Below are positions 23,845-31,350 of a DNA stretch of 38,401 bases, in pieces. This DNA is from Oscillospiraceae bacterium (GTDB lineage Bacteria; Bacillota; Clostridia; Oscillospirales; Oscillospiraceae). Position 1 is the stretch's first letter. Every line of letters starts with the position of its first letter. The notes under the pieces are model-generated. The model had not been told where the DNA came from. It made no database searches and saw only the letters and a list, made by a program, of their open reading frames with translations. Made by a program: the position numbers and the translations under genes. Location of the stretch: contig JAFSWC010000078.1 in assembly GCA_017444665.1 (NCBI GenBank), positions 1 to 38,401 on the forward strand. The letters are read 5' to 3'.

Positions 23845-25020
23845 ATGGATTTCAAAGCAGAAAGCGGTCCTGAAAACGTCGTTACGTTAAAGGTCATTGG
23901 TGTCGGCGGCGCCGGCAACAATGTTGTAAACAGAATGGTCAAGTCCGGTACCCAGGGCGTCGAGTTTATCGCGATCAACACCGATAAGCAGGCGCTGAGC
24001 GTCTCCAATGCCGATCAGAAGATCCAGATCGGCGAGAAGATGACCCACGGCCAGGGCGCAGGCTCCGATCCCGAGATCGGCAAGCGCTCCGCCGAGGAAA
24101 GCCGCAACGACATCGCCAAGGCTCTTGAGAACGCGGACATGGTCTTTATCACCGCCGGTATGGGCGGCGGAACCGGCACCGGTGCGGCTCCCACGGTGGC
24201 CGAGCTTGCGCGCGAAGCGGGCGTCCTCACGGTCGGCGTCGTGACCAAGCCCTTCAAGTTTGAGGGCAAGCGCCGCATGGACCAGGCCAACGCCGGCATT
24301 CAGGAACTGCTGAGCAAGGTCGACTCGCTTCTGATCATCCCCAATGACAGACTGAAGTTTGCCACCGACCAGAAGATCACGCTTGCCAATGCTTTTGAGA
24401 TCGCGGACGACGTGCTGCACCAGGCTGTTACCAGCATTTCCGATCTGATCAAGAACACCGGCTTCATCAACCTTGACTTTGCTGACGTCACCTGCATCAT
24501 GAAGAACGCCGGCTTCGCCCACATGGGCGTCGGACATGCCGCCGGCAAGGGCAAGGCGGAAGAGGCCGCCCGTATGGCCGTTGCCAGCCCGCTGATGGAG
24601 ACCTCGATCAACGGCGCTCACGGCGTGCTGATCAATATCACCGGCTCTGAGGATATGGGTCTTGACGATATCGAATCCGCCGCCAGCCTCGTGCAGGAAG
24701 CCGCGCATCCGGACGCCAACATCATCTTCGGCGCGACCTTCGATCCGAACATGGAAGACGAGATCCGCGTCACCGTTATCGCCACCGGTTTTGATGAAAA
24801 CGCCCCGAGCTCTGCCGCTGCGGCCGTTTCCGCCGCTCCGGTACGTCCGGTCGCCGTCAGAGAGAAGCCGCAGGGCCTCTTTACCGGCGCAGCCGAAAAG
24901 GCCGCGTCTTCCGCTCCGGCTCCCGTGAAGCCCGCCGCTCCCGCTCCGGCTCCTGCGCCTGCGGAGGAGCAGGAAGAGGATCCGTTTGACAGCATCTTCA
25001 AGATCTTCAATTCCAAATAA
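23845..25020 (+). CDS. ftsZ: Cell division protein FtsZ
   Basis: This 391-residue tubulin-like GTPase forms the Z ring. The tubulin signature [10 protein letters not shown] lies at residues 107-116, and the T7 synergy-loop region contains NLDFADV. An Ala/Pro-rich linker (about residues 318-375) leads to the C-terminal peptide [13 protein letters not shown], a hydrophobic end of the kind that binds membrane tethers. GGGAGG precedes the ATG. Codon choice is more uniform than in neighbours, as for a highly expressed gene. Confidence 0.97.
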   Translation: MDFKAESGPENVVTLKVIGVGGAGNNVVNRMVKSGTQGVEFIAINTDKQALSVSNADQKIQIGEKMTHGQGAGSDPEIGKRSAEESRNDIAKALENADMVFITAGMGGGTGTGAAPTVAELAREAGVLTVGVVTKPFKFEGKRRMDQANAGIQELLSKVDSLLIIPNDRLKFATDQKITLANAFEIADDVLHQAVTSISDLIKNTGFINLDFADVTCIMKNAGFAHMGVGHAAGKGKAEEAARMAVASPLMETSINGAHGVLINITGSEDMGLDDIESAASLVQEAAHPDANIIFGATFDPNMEDEIRVTVIATGFDENAPSSAAAAVSAAPVRPVAVREKPQGLFTGAAEKAASSAPAPVKPAAPAPAPAPAEEQEEDPFDSIFKIFNSK

Positions 25021-25034
25021 GCAATGAGAATACG

Positions 25035-25064
25035 ACCGCCGGGGCGAAATGTCCCGGCGGTTTT
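25035..25064 (+). terminator. Rho-independent terminator after ftsZ
   Basis: ACCGCCGGG (25035-25043) pairs with CCCGGCGGT (25053-25061), followed by TTT. It begins 15 bases after the ftsZ stop. Confidence 0.85.
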
Positions 25065-25080
25065 CCTGTCTTATCGAAAC

Positions 25081-25105
25081 AAAAGCGCAGAGATCCTGCG
25101 CTTTT
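25081..25105 (-). terminator. Terminator of the csoR unit (bidirectional)
   Basis: AAAAGCGCAG (25081-25090) and CTGCGCTTTT (25096-25105) form a 10-bp stem with a 5-base loop. It lies 14 bases beyond the minus-strand csoR stop and carries a U-run in either direction, so it can also back up ftsZ termination. Confidence 0.78.
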
Positions 25106-25119
25106 ATTATTTGAGAGTT

Positions 25120-25467
25120 TTACATGAATTTGTCGATCGCGTCGTTGAGCGCCTGCAGCTGTTCCCCGGCGGACTGATCGTCGGAGATGCAGTGTTCGAG
25201 GTGATCCTTCAGGATAACCTTGGCCGTGCTGCCGAGGGCGGAGCGGACCGCCGCAAGCTGTACCAGGACCTCGGTGCAGTCGCGCCCGTCTTCGATCATG
25301 CGCTTGACCGATTCAAGATGGCCGATCGCGCGTGACAGACGGTTGAGCACCGCTTTTGTCTGCGTGTGGGAATGGGTATGACTGTGTCCTTCGATATGGC
25401 TGCCGTCAAGGTGATGGGCGTGCACGACGCCGTCGCCGTGATCGTGATAATAGAGTTCGTCGCTCAT
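25120..25467 (-). CDS. csoR: CsoR-family metal-sensing transcriptional repressor
   Basis: This 115-residue all-helical DUF156 protein has C64, H89 and C93, spaced as C-x24-H-x3-C, the Cu(I)-ligand pattern of CsoR. Such repressors leave operator DNA when loaded with copper. Unusually, the first 34 residues hold ten histidines (HDHGDG, HAHH, HSHTHSH), an extension that could bind nickel, zinc, cobalt or copper. Metal identity is therefore uncertain despite the ligand match. GAGGGA lies upstream of the ATG. It lies downstream of the THEP1-like gene on the same strand; no copper exporter is in the window. Confidence 0.85.
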   Translation of the reverse strand: MSDELYYHDHGDGVVHAHHLDGSHIEGHSHTHSHTQTKAVLNRLSRAIGHLESVKRMIEDGRDCTEVLVQLAAVRSALGSTAKVILKDHLEHCISDDQSAGEQLQALNDAIDKFM

Positions 25468-25531
25468 GACTGATCCCTCGTCTCTGATGGTTTGGCTTAT
25501 TTTACAACAAAGGATTCAAATGTGCAAGCGT

Positions 25532-26116
25532 TCAGCGCACATATGCCCGCGCCCACTGCCGCAGGATCGCAAGGCCGCGCTCGTCAAATTTATCGTCAAC
25601 GTCGATCACCAGCGTATCGGCGTCTGATTCGAGAGAAGCGCGCAGACGTATCGCCTGGTCGATCATGCGTTCGCCCAGACCGAGAAAGGAACGCATCAGC
25701 TCGGTCTCGTCAAGCGGCTTTACAATCCCCACGCAGGGCACGTCTGCGGAGAGAAAGAGAGAAAGCGCCTCGCGGAACTGGGGGATGACCAGTTCGAAGC
25801 TGCCGAGCGAATCGAGCAGCGTGAAGGGGTAGTACGGCGCCTCCTGCAAAAGGCGAACGGCCTCCAGACGAAAAACATCATTGTCGGTCTTGGGCGGGAC
25901 TGCAGTGAAATCCAGAAAGCGCGCGCCGTGAAAACCGTCGACTCCCGCTGCCGCCGCCGCGGGCAGCAGATCAAGTCCGAGCAGTGCGCCGTCCGCGCCG
26001 ATTGCCTGCCTGGTAATAAAACCTCCCGCCCCGGCGAGAGCGCCGCCGAGTTCCCGCAGGATCGCCTCACGGCCTCCGTCGGCGGAGGAACAGCAAAAGA
26101 ACAGCTTTTTTTGCAT
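25532..26116 (-). CDS. THEP1-like protein with degenerate nucleotide site
   Basis: This 194-residue protein has the outline of the THEP1/NTPase_1 (DUF265) family. A beta-strand leads into a would-be P-loop, then GGFITRQ (residues 31-37, family pattern GGFxTxE), then LLDSLGSFELVIPQF (residues 100-114, family pattern DEIGxME) and a PCVGIVK strand. However, the Walker A GxxGxGKT is replaced by SSADGGRE, and the Walker B Glu is Ser103 after Asp102, so ATP hydrolysis is unlikely. The start at 26116 was chosen for the AGAGGTG SD; an upstream frame to 26257 is unsupported. It has its own promoter. The family call is by pattern only and remote; function is unknown. Confidence 0.6.
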   Translation of the reverse strand: MQKKLFFCCSSADGGREAILRELGGALAGAGGFITRQAIGADGALLGLDLLPAAAAAGVDGFHGARFLDFTAVPPKTDNDVFRLEAVRLLQEAPYYPFTLLDSLGSFELVIPQFREALSLFLSADVPCVGIVKPLDETELMRSFLGLGERMIDQAIRLRASLESDADTLVIDVDDKFDERGLAILRQWARAYVR

Positions 26117-26140
26117 CGCAAGCACCTCTTTTCTCAAAAG

Positions 26141-26169
26141 AGTATAGCTTTTCCGGCGGCCGAAGTAAA
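26141..26169 (-). promoter_or_regulatory. Promoter of THEP1-like gene
   Basis: On the minus strand TTTACT (26164-26169) and TATACT (26141-26146) are 17 bases apart. The start would be near 26134, immediately before the AGAGGTG SD. Confidence 0.65.
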
Positions 26170-26213
26170 GACCGCACCGGGAAATAAGATCTGCGCCGCT
26201 GCGAAAATGGGGC

Positions 26214-26242
26214 TTTTCTTTGCAGTGGGAAAGGTGTATAGT
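26214..26242 (+). promoter_or_regulatory. Weak candidate promoter for the acyltransferase-ligase pair
   Basis: TATAGT (26237-26242) has a poor TTTTCT (26214-26219) 17 bases upstream. It is the best plus-strand candidate in the 174-base divergent gap; the -35 matches the consensus at only three positions. Confidence 0.35.
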
Positions 26243-26290
26243 GATAAAGCCGTACAAATATTTTAAGTTTTAGATGGGAGAAACACCGCT

Positions 26291-27178
26291 ATGGCCAAGA
26301 AAAAGAGAAGATGGGGCGACAGACGGGACGGGCGCTGGGTTAGAGACGTGACGGGTCTGCAGTGCGTGATGACCAACCTGATGCCGAACCGGACTGACTG
26401 CGAGGTCTGCCTTACCGACAAGTTTGACGTGACGGAGCTTGTGAAGTATCTGGAACAGAAAAACGCCTCTCATCCCGATTATAAAACGACGCTTTTCCAC
26501 TGCATCCTTGTCGCAGTGGCCAGGATGATCCGCGAGAGGAATTATCTCAACCGCTTTATCCAGGGCAGACGCACCTATGAGCGCGACGAGATCACGCTTA
26601 GCTTCGTGGCCAAGCGCCGCTTTGCCGACGGCGCGGACGAGGCGCTGATGGTTCTTAACGCGAAGGATGACGACACGCTCGACACGGTCAGCCGCCGGAT
26701 CGTCGGCGACATCCGCGAAACGAGAAAGAGCGAGCATTCCACCGGCGGCATCGATTCCGCGGTCGACGCCTTTGCCAAGATCCCGCGGCTGCTGCTGATG
26801 TTTGCGATTCGGGTAATCCGTTGGCTCGACTTTTGGGGGCTTGTCCCGCGCGCCCTGACGGACGGCGACCCGAACTATACGACAGTGCTTCTGAGCAATC
26901 TCGGCAGCATCAAATGCCCGGCCGTATATCATCACCTCAACAACTACGGGACAAACAGCATCATGGTCACGATCGGCACACTGCACAAGGAAGAGCTGAT
27001 CATGGAGGATGGCAGCAAACAGGTGCGCGACGTTGTCGATTTTTGCGCCACGCTTGACGAACGCATTGCCGACGGCTTTTACTTTGCCCGCAGCCTGAAG
27101 CTGATCCGCTATATCTTTGCCCATCCGGAAATGCTCGACAAGCCGATCGGTGAGCCGAGCGGGTTTGTGTATAAATAA
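26291..27178 (+). CDS. E2-like (CAT-fold) acyltransferase domain protein, no lipoyl domain
   Basis: This 295-residue protein resembles the catalytic core of 2-oxo acid dehydrogenase E2 and chloramphenicol acetyltransferase. It has a TLFHCILVAVARMIRERNYLNRFI helix region, an S-N-L-G-S strand and a C-terminal active-site segment. That segment reads D256-E-R-I-A-D-G262, where E2 enzymes have DHRxxDG, so the catalytic His is Glu. There is no lipoyl or peripheral-subunit domain and no E1 or E3 gene nearby. The N-terminus is basic (MAKKKRRWGDRRDGRWVRD). It is followed after 19 bases by an acyl-CoA ligase, suggesting an acyl-transfer or acyl-binding role (inference). Confidence 0.75.
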   Translation: MAKKKRRWGDRRDGRWVRDVTGLQCVMTNLMPNRTDCEVCLTDKFDVTELVKYLEQKNASHPDYKTTLFHCILVAVARMIRERNYLNRFIQGRRTYERDEITLSFVAKRRFADGADEALMVLNAKDDDTLDTVSRRIVGDIRETRKSEHSTGGIDSAVDAFAKIPRLLLMFAIRVIRWLDFWGLVPRALTDGDPNYTTVLLSNLGSIKCPAVYHHLNNYGTNSIMVTIGTLHKEELIMEDGSKQVRDVVDFCATLDERIADGFYFARSLKLIRYIFAHPEMLDKPIGEPSGFVYK

Positions 27179-27197
27179 ATGACAGGAGACATATCAG

Positions 27198-28946
27198 ATG
27201 GAACAGATCACCGCTAAAATGCCCTGGGCGGGGCATACCGAGGATATTCCGCTGCACCTTGATTATTTTGAAGGCTCCATGTTCGACGCGGTCAAAAAAG
27301 CAGCCGAGCAGTACCCGGAATACACCGCCTTTACCTTTATGGGAAAGTCGACCAGCTACAGGACGCTGATCGAAGAGATCGAAAAGTGCGCCAGAGCGCT
27401 GAAAACCATCGGCGTGCGGGAAAACGACAAGGTGACGATCGCGCTGCCGAATTGCCCGCAGGCAATTTATATGTTCTATGCCGTCAACCTTGTCGGCGCT
27501 GTGGCCAACATGGTCCACCCGCTATCCGCCGAAAAGGAGATCGAGTTTTATCTCAACGAGTCCGAAAGCGTCACGGCCATCACGCTTGACCAGTTTTATC
27601 ACAAATTCGAGAGTATCCGCGGCAACACCAAGGTCGTCAATATCATCATTGCCAGCGTCAAGGACGCGCTTGCCCAGCCGCTCAAAGCGGGTTATATGCT
27701 GACCGAGGGCCGCAAAATCAAAAAGATCCCAAAGGAAGCGCCCGTGATCCGCTGGAACGAGTTCATGCGTCTGTCCAGGGCCTGCTTTTTTAACTACAAG
27801 GTCGAGCGCAGGGGCTCCGATCCGGCCGTTATCCTGTATTCCGGCGGCACGACCGGAAAAACCAAGGGCATTGTTTTGACGAATAAAAACTTCAACGCGC
27901 TCGGCACACAGATCATTGCGACAAACCCGATGTTCCGCCCGGGAGACAAGATGCTGTCGGCCATGCCGATGTTTCATGGCTTCGGTTTGGGCGTCTGCAT
28001 CCACTCGATGCTGCAAAGCGCAGGCTGCTGCATTCTGATCCCGCGCGTCAACCCCAAGGATTATGCCAAGCAGGTCGTGAAAAACCGCTGCAACTTTATC
28101 GCCGGCGTGCCGACGCTCTATGAGGCGATGCTGCGCATGAAGAGCATGGAAAACGCAGACTTAAGCAGCCTGAAGGGCGTCTTCTCCGGCGGAGATTCTT
28201 TGTCGGTCGAGCTGAAGAAAAAGTTTGACAAGTTCCTGTACGACCACAAGGCGGCCATCCAGGTGCGCGAAGGCTACGGCACGACGGAGACGGTCACAGC
28301 CTGCTGTCTGACGCCGCCGCATATGTTCAAGGAGGGGAGCATCGGCGTCCCGTTCCCGGATACCTATATCAAGATCGTCGAGCCCGGCACGGACCGCGAA
28401 CTGCCCTATGGCGAGGAGGGTGAGATCCTGCTTGCCGGCCCGACGGTAATGAGCGAATATATGAAGCACCCCGAAGAAACGGCGCAGACGCTGCGTCACC
28501 ACGCCGATGGACTGACCTGGGTCTATACGGGCGATTTGGGCACGATGGATGAAGAGGGCTTTGTCTATTTCCGCGGCAGAGCAAAGAGAATGATCATCTC
28601 CTCGGGATATAACGTCTATCCCGGACAGCTGGAAAACATCCTTGACGCGCACGAGCTGGTGCAGATGAGCTGCGTCATCGGCGTGCCGGACCCCTATAAA
28701 ATGCAGAAGGTCAAAGCCTTTGTCAAGCTTGCGGCAGGCGTCCCGGCCAATGACGAGACAAAGCAGACGCTGATGGCATACTGCAAAAAGAACATAGCAA
28801 AATATGCGATGCCTTATGACATCGAGTTCCGCAAGGATATGCCCAAGACGCTGGTCGGAAAGGTCGCGTATCGTGAACTGGAGGAGCAGGAACTGCAGAA
28901 GATCCGGGCTGCGGAAGAAAAGGAAAAAGAAACGGTCACGCAGTGA
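27198..28946 (+). CDS. AMP-dependent acyl-CoA synthetase (ANL superfamily)
   Basis: This 582-residue adenylate-forming ligase activates a carboxylic acid with ATP and normally transfers it to CoA. The phosphate loop is YSGGTTGKTKG (residues 214-224), followed by GYGTTET (adenine site), VYTGDLGTMDEEG (ribose site), RAKRMIISSGYNVYP (hinge) and the catalytic lysine in PKTLVGKVAYREL. It most resembles long- or medium-chain fatty acyl ligases; chain length cannot be read from sequence. It appears co-transcribed with the E2-like gene, so the pair could activate and then transfer an acyl group. AGGAGA precedes the ATG. Confidence 0.9.
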   Translation: MEQITAKMPWAGHTEDIPLHLDYFEGSMFDAVKKAAEQYPEYTAFTFMGKSTSYRTLIEEIEKCARALKTIGVRENDKVTIALPNCPQAIYMFYAVNLVGAVANMVHPLSAEKEIEFYLNESESVTAITLDQFYHKFESIRGNTKVVNIIIASVKDALAQPLKAGYMLTEGRKIKKIPKEAPVIRWNEFMRLSRACFFNYKVERRGSDPAVILYSGGTTGKTKGIVLTNKNFNALGTQIIATNPMFRPGDKMLSAMPMFHGFGLGVCIHSMLQSAGCCILIPRVNPKDYAKQVVKNRCNFIAGVPTLYEAMLRMKSMENADLSSLKGVFSGGDSLSVELKKKFDKFLYDHKAAIQVREGYGTTETVTACCLTPPHMFKEGSIGVPFPDTYIKIVEPGTDRELPYGEEGEILLAGPTVMSEYMKHPEETAQTLRHHADGLTWVYTGDLGTMDEEGFVYFRGRAKRMIISSGYNVYPGQLENILDAHELVQMSCVIGVPDPYKMQKVKAFVKLAAGVPANDETKQTLMAYCKKNIAKYAMPYDIEFRKDMPKTLVGKVAYRELEEQELQKIRAAEEKEKETVTQ

Positions 28947-28952
28947 CGCATC

Positions 28953-28980
28953 AAAAAAGCCCCCCCGGGGGGGCTTTTTT
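28953..28980. terminator. Bidirectional terminator between acyl ligase and sigK
   Basis: This is a perfect 28-base palindrome: six A, GC-rich arms (GCCCCCCC/GGGGGGGC), six T. It serves the plus-strand ligase (stop 7 bases earlier) and the convergent minus-strand sigK (stop 41 bases away). Confidence 0.9.
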
Positions 28981-29020
28981 GTCATTCTGGAGAAGAGGAA
29001 ACTTTTTCGGCTAAAAAACG

Positions 29021-29707
29021 TCAATCCGAAAGAAGAGCACGCCGCAGCTTTTCAAGCGCGTGTTTTTCGAGCCGCGATACATACGACCGGCTGATATGGC
29101 AGATCTGGGCAGTTTCCCGCTGCGTGCGAGGCTCCAGCCCGTCGAGACCGTAACGAAGCGTGATGATCTTCTGCTCGCGCTGATCAAGAGCGTCATGGAT
29201 CGCGCGGTGAAGCCGGGAACAAAGCTCATTTTCACAGATCCGCTCGTCAAGATCGTCGTCCAGCGAGACGATGTCGAGCAGGGAAAGACAGCCGATTTCG
29301 CCGTCCGTCTCGATCGGGTCGGAGAGACTGACGTCTCCCGAAAACTTGCGGCGGCTGCGAAAGTACATCAGGATCTCGTTTTCGATGCAGCGGCTGGCAT
29401 AGGTGGTAAGACGCACGCCCTTATCGCGCTGATAGGTGTTGATCCCCTTGATCAGACCGATCGTGCCGATGGAGATTAGATCGTCGGCGTCATCCGCCTG
29501 GGTGTAATATTTCTTGACGATATGCGCAACAAGGCGGAGATTGTGCTCGACAAGTTCGTTTCGTGCTGAGATATCACCTTTTTCCCAGCGGGAGAAACAG
29601 TCAGCTTCCTCTTCGCGGCTGAGCGGTTTTGGGAAGGAATCGCCCGGCATGATACGCAGCATGAAGAAGAGCGTGTTCATTAAAATCAAAAACGCGGTTT
29701 CGATCAT
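29021..29707 (-). CDS. sigK: Sporulation sigma factor SigK (pro-sigma-K, uninterrupted)
   Basis: This 228-residue sigma-70 family factor for late mother-cell transcription matches Bacillus sigma-K closely: FPKPLS, ARNELVEHNLRLVAHIVKKY, DLISIGTIGLIKGI, TYASRCIENEILMYFR and the region 4 helix-turn-helix SRSYVSRLEKHALEKL. Residues 1-24 form a hydrophobic pro-sequence like the one removed by SpoIVFB in Bacillus. The gene is continuous, with no skin-type insertion. The start at 29707 has a near-ideal GGAGGTGA SD; the frame upstream to 29812 lacks support. No sigma-E-type promoter was convincing. It is divergent from the carboxypeptidase gene. Confidence 0.9.
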   Translation of the reverse strand: MIETAFLILMNTLFFMLRIMPGDSFPKPLSREEEADCFSRWEKGDISARNELVEHNLRLVAHIVKKYYTQADDADDLISIGTIGLIKGINTYQRDKGVRLTTYASRCIENEILMYFRSRRKFSGDVSLSDPIETDGEIGCLSLLDIVSLDDDLDERICENELCSRLHRAIHDALDQREQKIITLRYGLDGLEPRTQRETAQICHISRSYVSRLEKHALEKLRRALLSD

Positions 29708-29812
29708 TGAGCCATCACCTCCCTTCATCCTATTCCGCCGCAGCCCGTCTCCATTCCGGAAAAGCGGGGAAAAGGCAAAACAGCGGCGAAAAAAGCGGAG
29801 AGGGCGGAACAC

Positions 29813-29841
29813 TTGTCATTTGTGCAAGAGAGTGGTATAAT
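29813..29841 (+). promoter_or_regulatory. Promoter of the D,D-carboxypeptidase gene
   Basis: TTGTCA (29813-29818) and a perfect TATAAT (29836-29841) are 17 bases apart. The predicted start is near 29848, giving a leader of about 34 bases. The -10 sits in an 11-base palindrome GGTATAATACC (29834-29844). Confidence 0.82.
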
Positions 29842-29881
29842 ACCATCTGCATATTTTGAAGAAAGGCAGGGGAGACGGAAA

Positions 29882-30730
29882 ATGAAGAAAAGAATACGCA
29901 AAAACAAACTCGCATGGATCCTTATGACAGCCGTTTTATGCCTGCTTCTCTATTCGATCGTCGTCATGCGCAGCGATAACCGCGTGTCGGTCATCGTGGG
30001 CGGTACGGACGGCGCGTTCATCCAGTCGGACGGCCTGACGTATGCCGATCCGAACGCAGCGATCGAAACGCCGGAACCCACGGTCGACATCTGGCCGCAG
30101 ATCGATATTACGCAGACACAGTATACGATGGTGCGCGACGGCAGCCCGTTGAGCGTGGCCTGGGCGCCGGACTGTGAGAAGATAAGCGGGACGAACAACC
30201 AGTTGTTTGACGTTACCGCGCTGCCGCATCTCGAAAAGATGCTGGAGGACTGCCGTGCCGCCGGCTTTACGATTTATGTGACGGCGGCCTACCGTTCCTA
30301 TTCCTATCAGAACAATCTTTTCAACAGCAAGGCCAGCCAGATCGCGGCCGGAATGGGGATCACCGATCCGAAGGCCTATCTGGATGAAAACAGCGGATAT
30401 CAGGACGCTGTTGAAGAAGCTAAAAAAATCGTCATGATGCCCGGTACAAGCGAACACCAGCTTGGGCTTGCCGTCGATCTGATGGACAAGAACTATTCCT
30501 ATCTCGTGTATGAGAACATGGATCAGGAGATGTTTGCCTGGCTTGACGCGCACTGTGCGGAGTACGGCTTTATCAAGCGCTATCCGACGCGTAAGCTGCT
30601 TCTGACGGGCTGGGACGAACCGTGGCACTATCGCTATGTCGGCAGGGAGGCTGCAACCTTCATCATGGAGCACGGACTTTGCTATGAAGAGTTTTACGCT
30701 CATTACGATCCGAGCTTTACTTACGGCTGA
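29882..30730 (+). CDS. Membrane-anchored D-Ala-D-Ala carboxypeptidase (VanY/M15B family)
   Basis: This 282-residue zinc peptidase has a basic start, one N-terminal transmembrane helix (about residues 10-28), a spacer, and a C-terminal M15B domain. The metal ligands are visible: H192 and D199 in SEHQLGLAVDL and H249 in WHYRYVG; the catalytic Glu is expected just before WHY (DEPWHY). TAAYRSYSYQNNLF is the substrate-binding stretch. It trims the terminal D-Ala from peptidoglycan stem peptides outside the membrane. No van cluster is present, so this is general wall remodelling rather than vancomycin resistance. The start at 29882 follows AGGGGAGACGG; the frame upstream to 29813 overlaps the promoter. 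Confidence 0.88.
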   Translation: MKKRIRKNKLAWILMTAVLCLLLYSIVVMRSDNRVSVIVGGTDGAFIQSDGLTYADPNAAIETPEPTVDIWPQIDITQTQYTMVRDGSPLSVAWAPDCEKISGTNNQLFDVTALPHLEKMLEDCRAAGFTIYVTAAYRSYSYQNNLFNSKASQIAAGMGITDPKAYLDENSGYQDAVEEAKKIVMMPGTSEHQLGLAVDLMDKNYSYLVYENMDQEMFAWLDAHCAEYGFIKRYPTRKLLLTGWDEPWHYRYVGREAATFIMEHGLCYEEFYAHYDPSFTYG

Positions 30731-30758
30731 TGTGACGAAAAAACAAGGAAAAAAACAC

Positions 30759-30787
30759 TTGCAATATCTGTAAACGGGTGTTATAGT
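30759..30787 (+). promoter_or_regulatory. Promoter of the rimP-nusA-infB operon
   Basis: TTGCAA (30759-30764) and TATAGT (30782-30787) are 17 bases apart, giving a start near 30794 and a leader of about 85 bases. Confidence 0.75.
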
Positions 30788-30812
30788 TACAAAGTAAGCA
30801 TTATGGTAAGAC

Positions 30813-30840
30813 AAGAGTGGGTTGCAGCCCACTCTTTTTT
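30813..30840 (+). terminator. Terminator-like hairpin in the rimP leader
   Basis: AAGAGTGGG (30813-30821) pairs with CCCACTCTT (30828-30836) with a 6-base loop, running into a six-T tract (30835-30840). Because it lies downstream of the operon promoter and 38 bases before rimP, it is more likely an attenuator of the nusA operon than a terminator for the preceding gene. No alternative antiterminator pairing is obvious. Confidence 0.75.
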
Positions 30841-30878
30841 GTGAAGTAAACAGGGTTTAGTCCGGGAGAAGGGTGTAA

Positions 30879-31334
30879 ATGAGTAAGATTACGGATAAAG
30901 TGACCGCGATCGCAAAACCGATCGTGGAGGAAGAAGGCTGCAGCCTTTGGGACGTGGAATACGTCAGAGAGGCCGGGAACTGGTATCTGCGCATCTATAT
31001 CGACAAGGACGGCGGCGTGGATATCGACGACTGCGAGCGGATCAGCAGACGGCTCGACCCGGTTTTGGACGAGGCCGACCCGATCCCGGACAGCTATGTT
31101 TTTGAAGTAGGCTCTGCCGGCATCGAGCGGGAACTGAAACGCCCGAGCGATTTTGAGGCCTTCTTAGGCAGCGACGTCGAAGTCAGACTGTATCAGCCGG
31201 TAAACGGGCAGAAAGCGTTCGTCGGCACGCTTGTGAGCTATGATAACGGGACCACGACGATCGAGATCGGCGGGAAAACGCTTTCTTTCAACAAAACACA
31301 GACCGCGCAGGTGAGACTGCACGCAACGATATAA
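30879..31334 (+). CDS. rimP: Ribosome maturation factor RimP
   Basis: This 151-residue 30S assembly factor has an N-terminal alpha/beta domain (EEEGCSLWDVEYVREAGNWYLRIYIDKDGGVDIDDCE, with SRRLDPVLDEAD) and a C-terminal SH3-like barrel (GSDVEVRLYQPVNGQKAFVGTL). The GSAGIERELKRPSDF segment is diagnostic. It is the first gene of the operon; AAGGGTG precedes the ATG. nusA follows after 16 bases. Confidence 0.95.
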   Translation: MSKITDKVTAIAKPIVEEEGCSLWDVEYVREAGNWYLRIYIDKDGGVDIDDCERISRRLDPVLDEADPIPDSYVFEVGSAGIERELKRPSDFEAFLGSDVEVRLYQPVNGQKAFVGTLVSYDNGTTTIEIGGKTLSFNKTQTAQVRLHATI

Positions 31335-31350
31335 AAAGGGGTATCATACA

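Noticed and set aside
29882-30730. Vancomycin-resistance vanY
   Set aside because: The M15B motif is present, but there is no vanH/A/X or VanRS system nearby; it is better read as a general D,D-carboxypeptidase.
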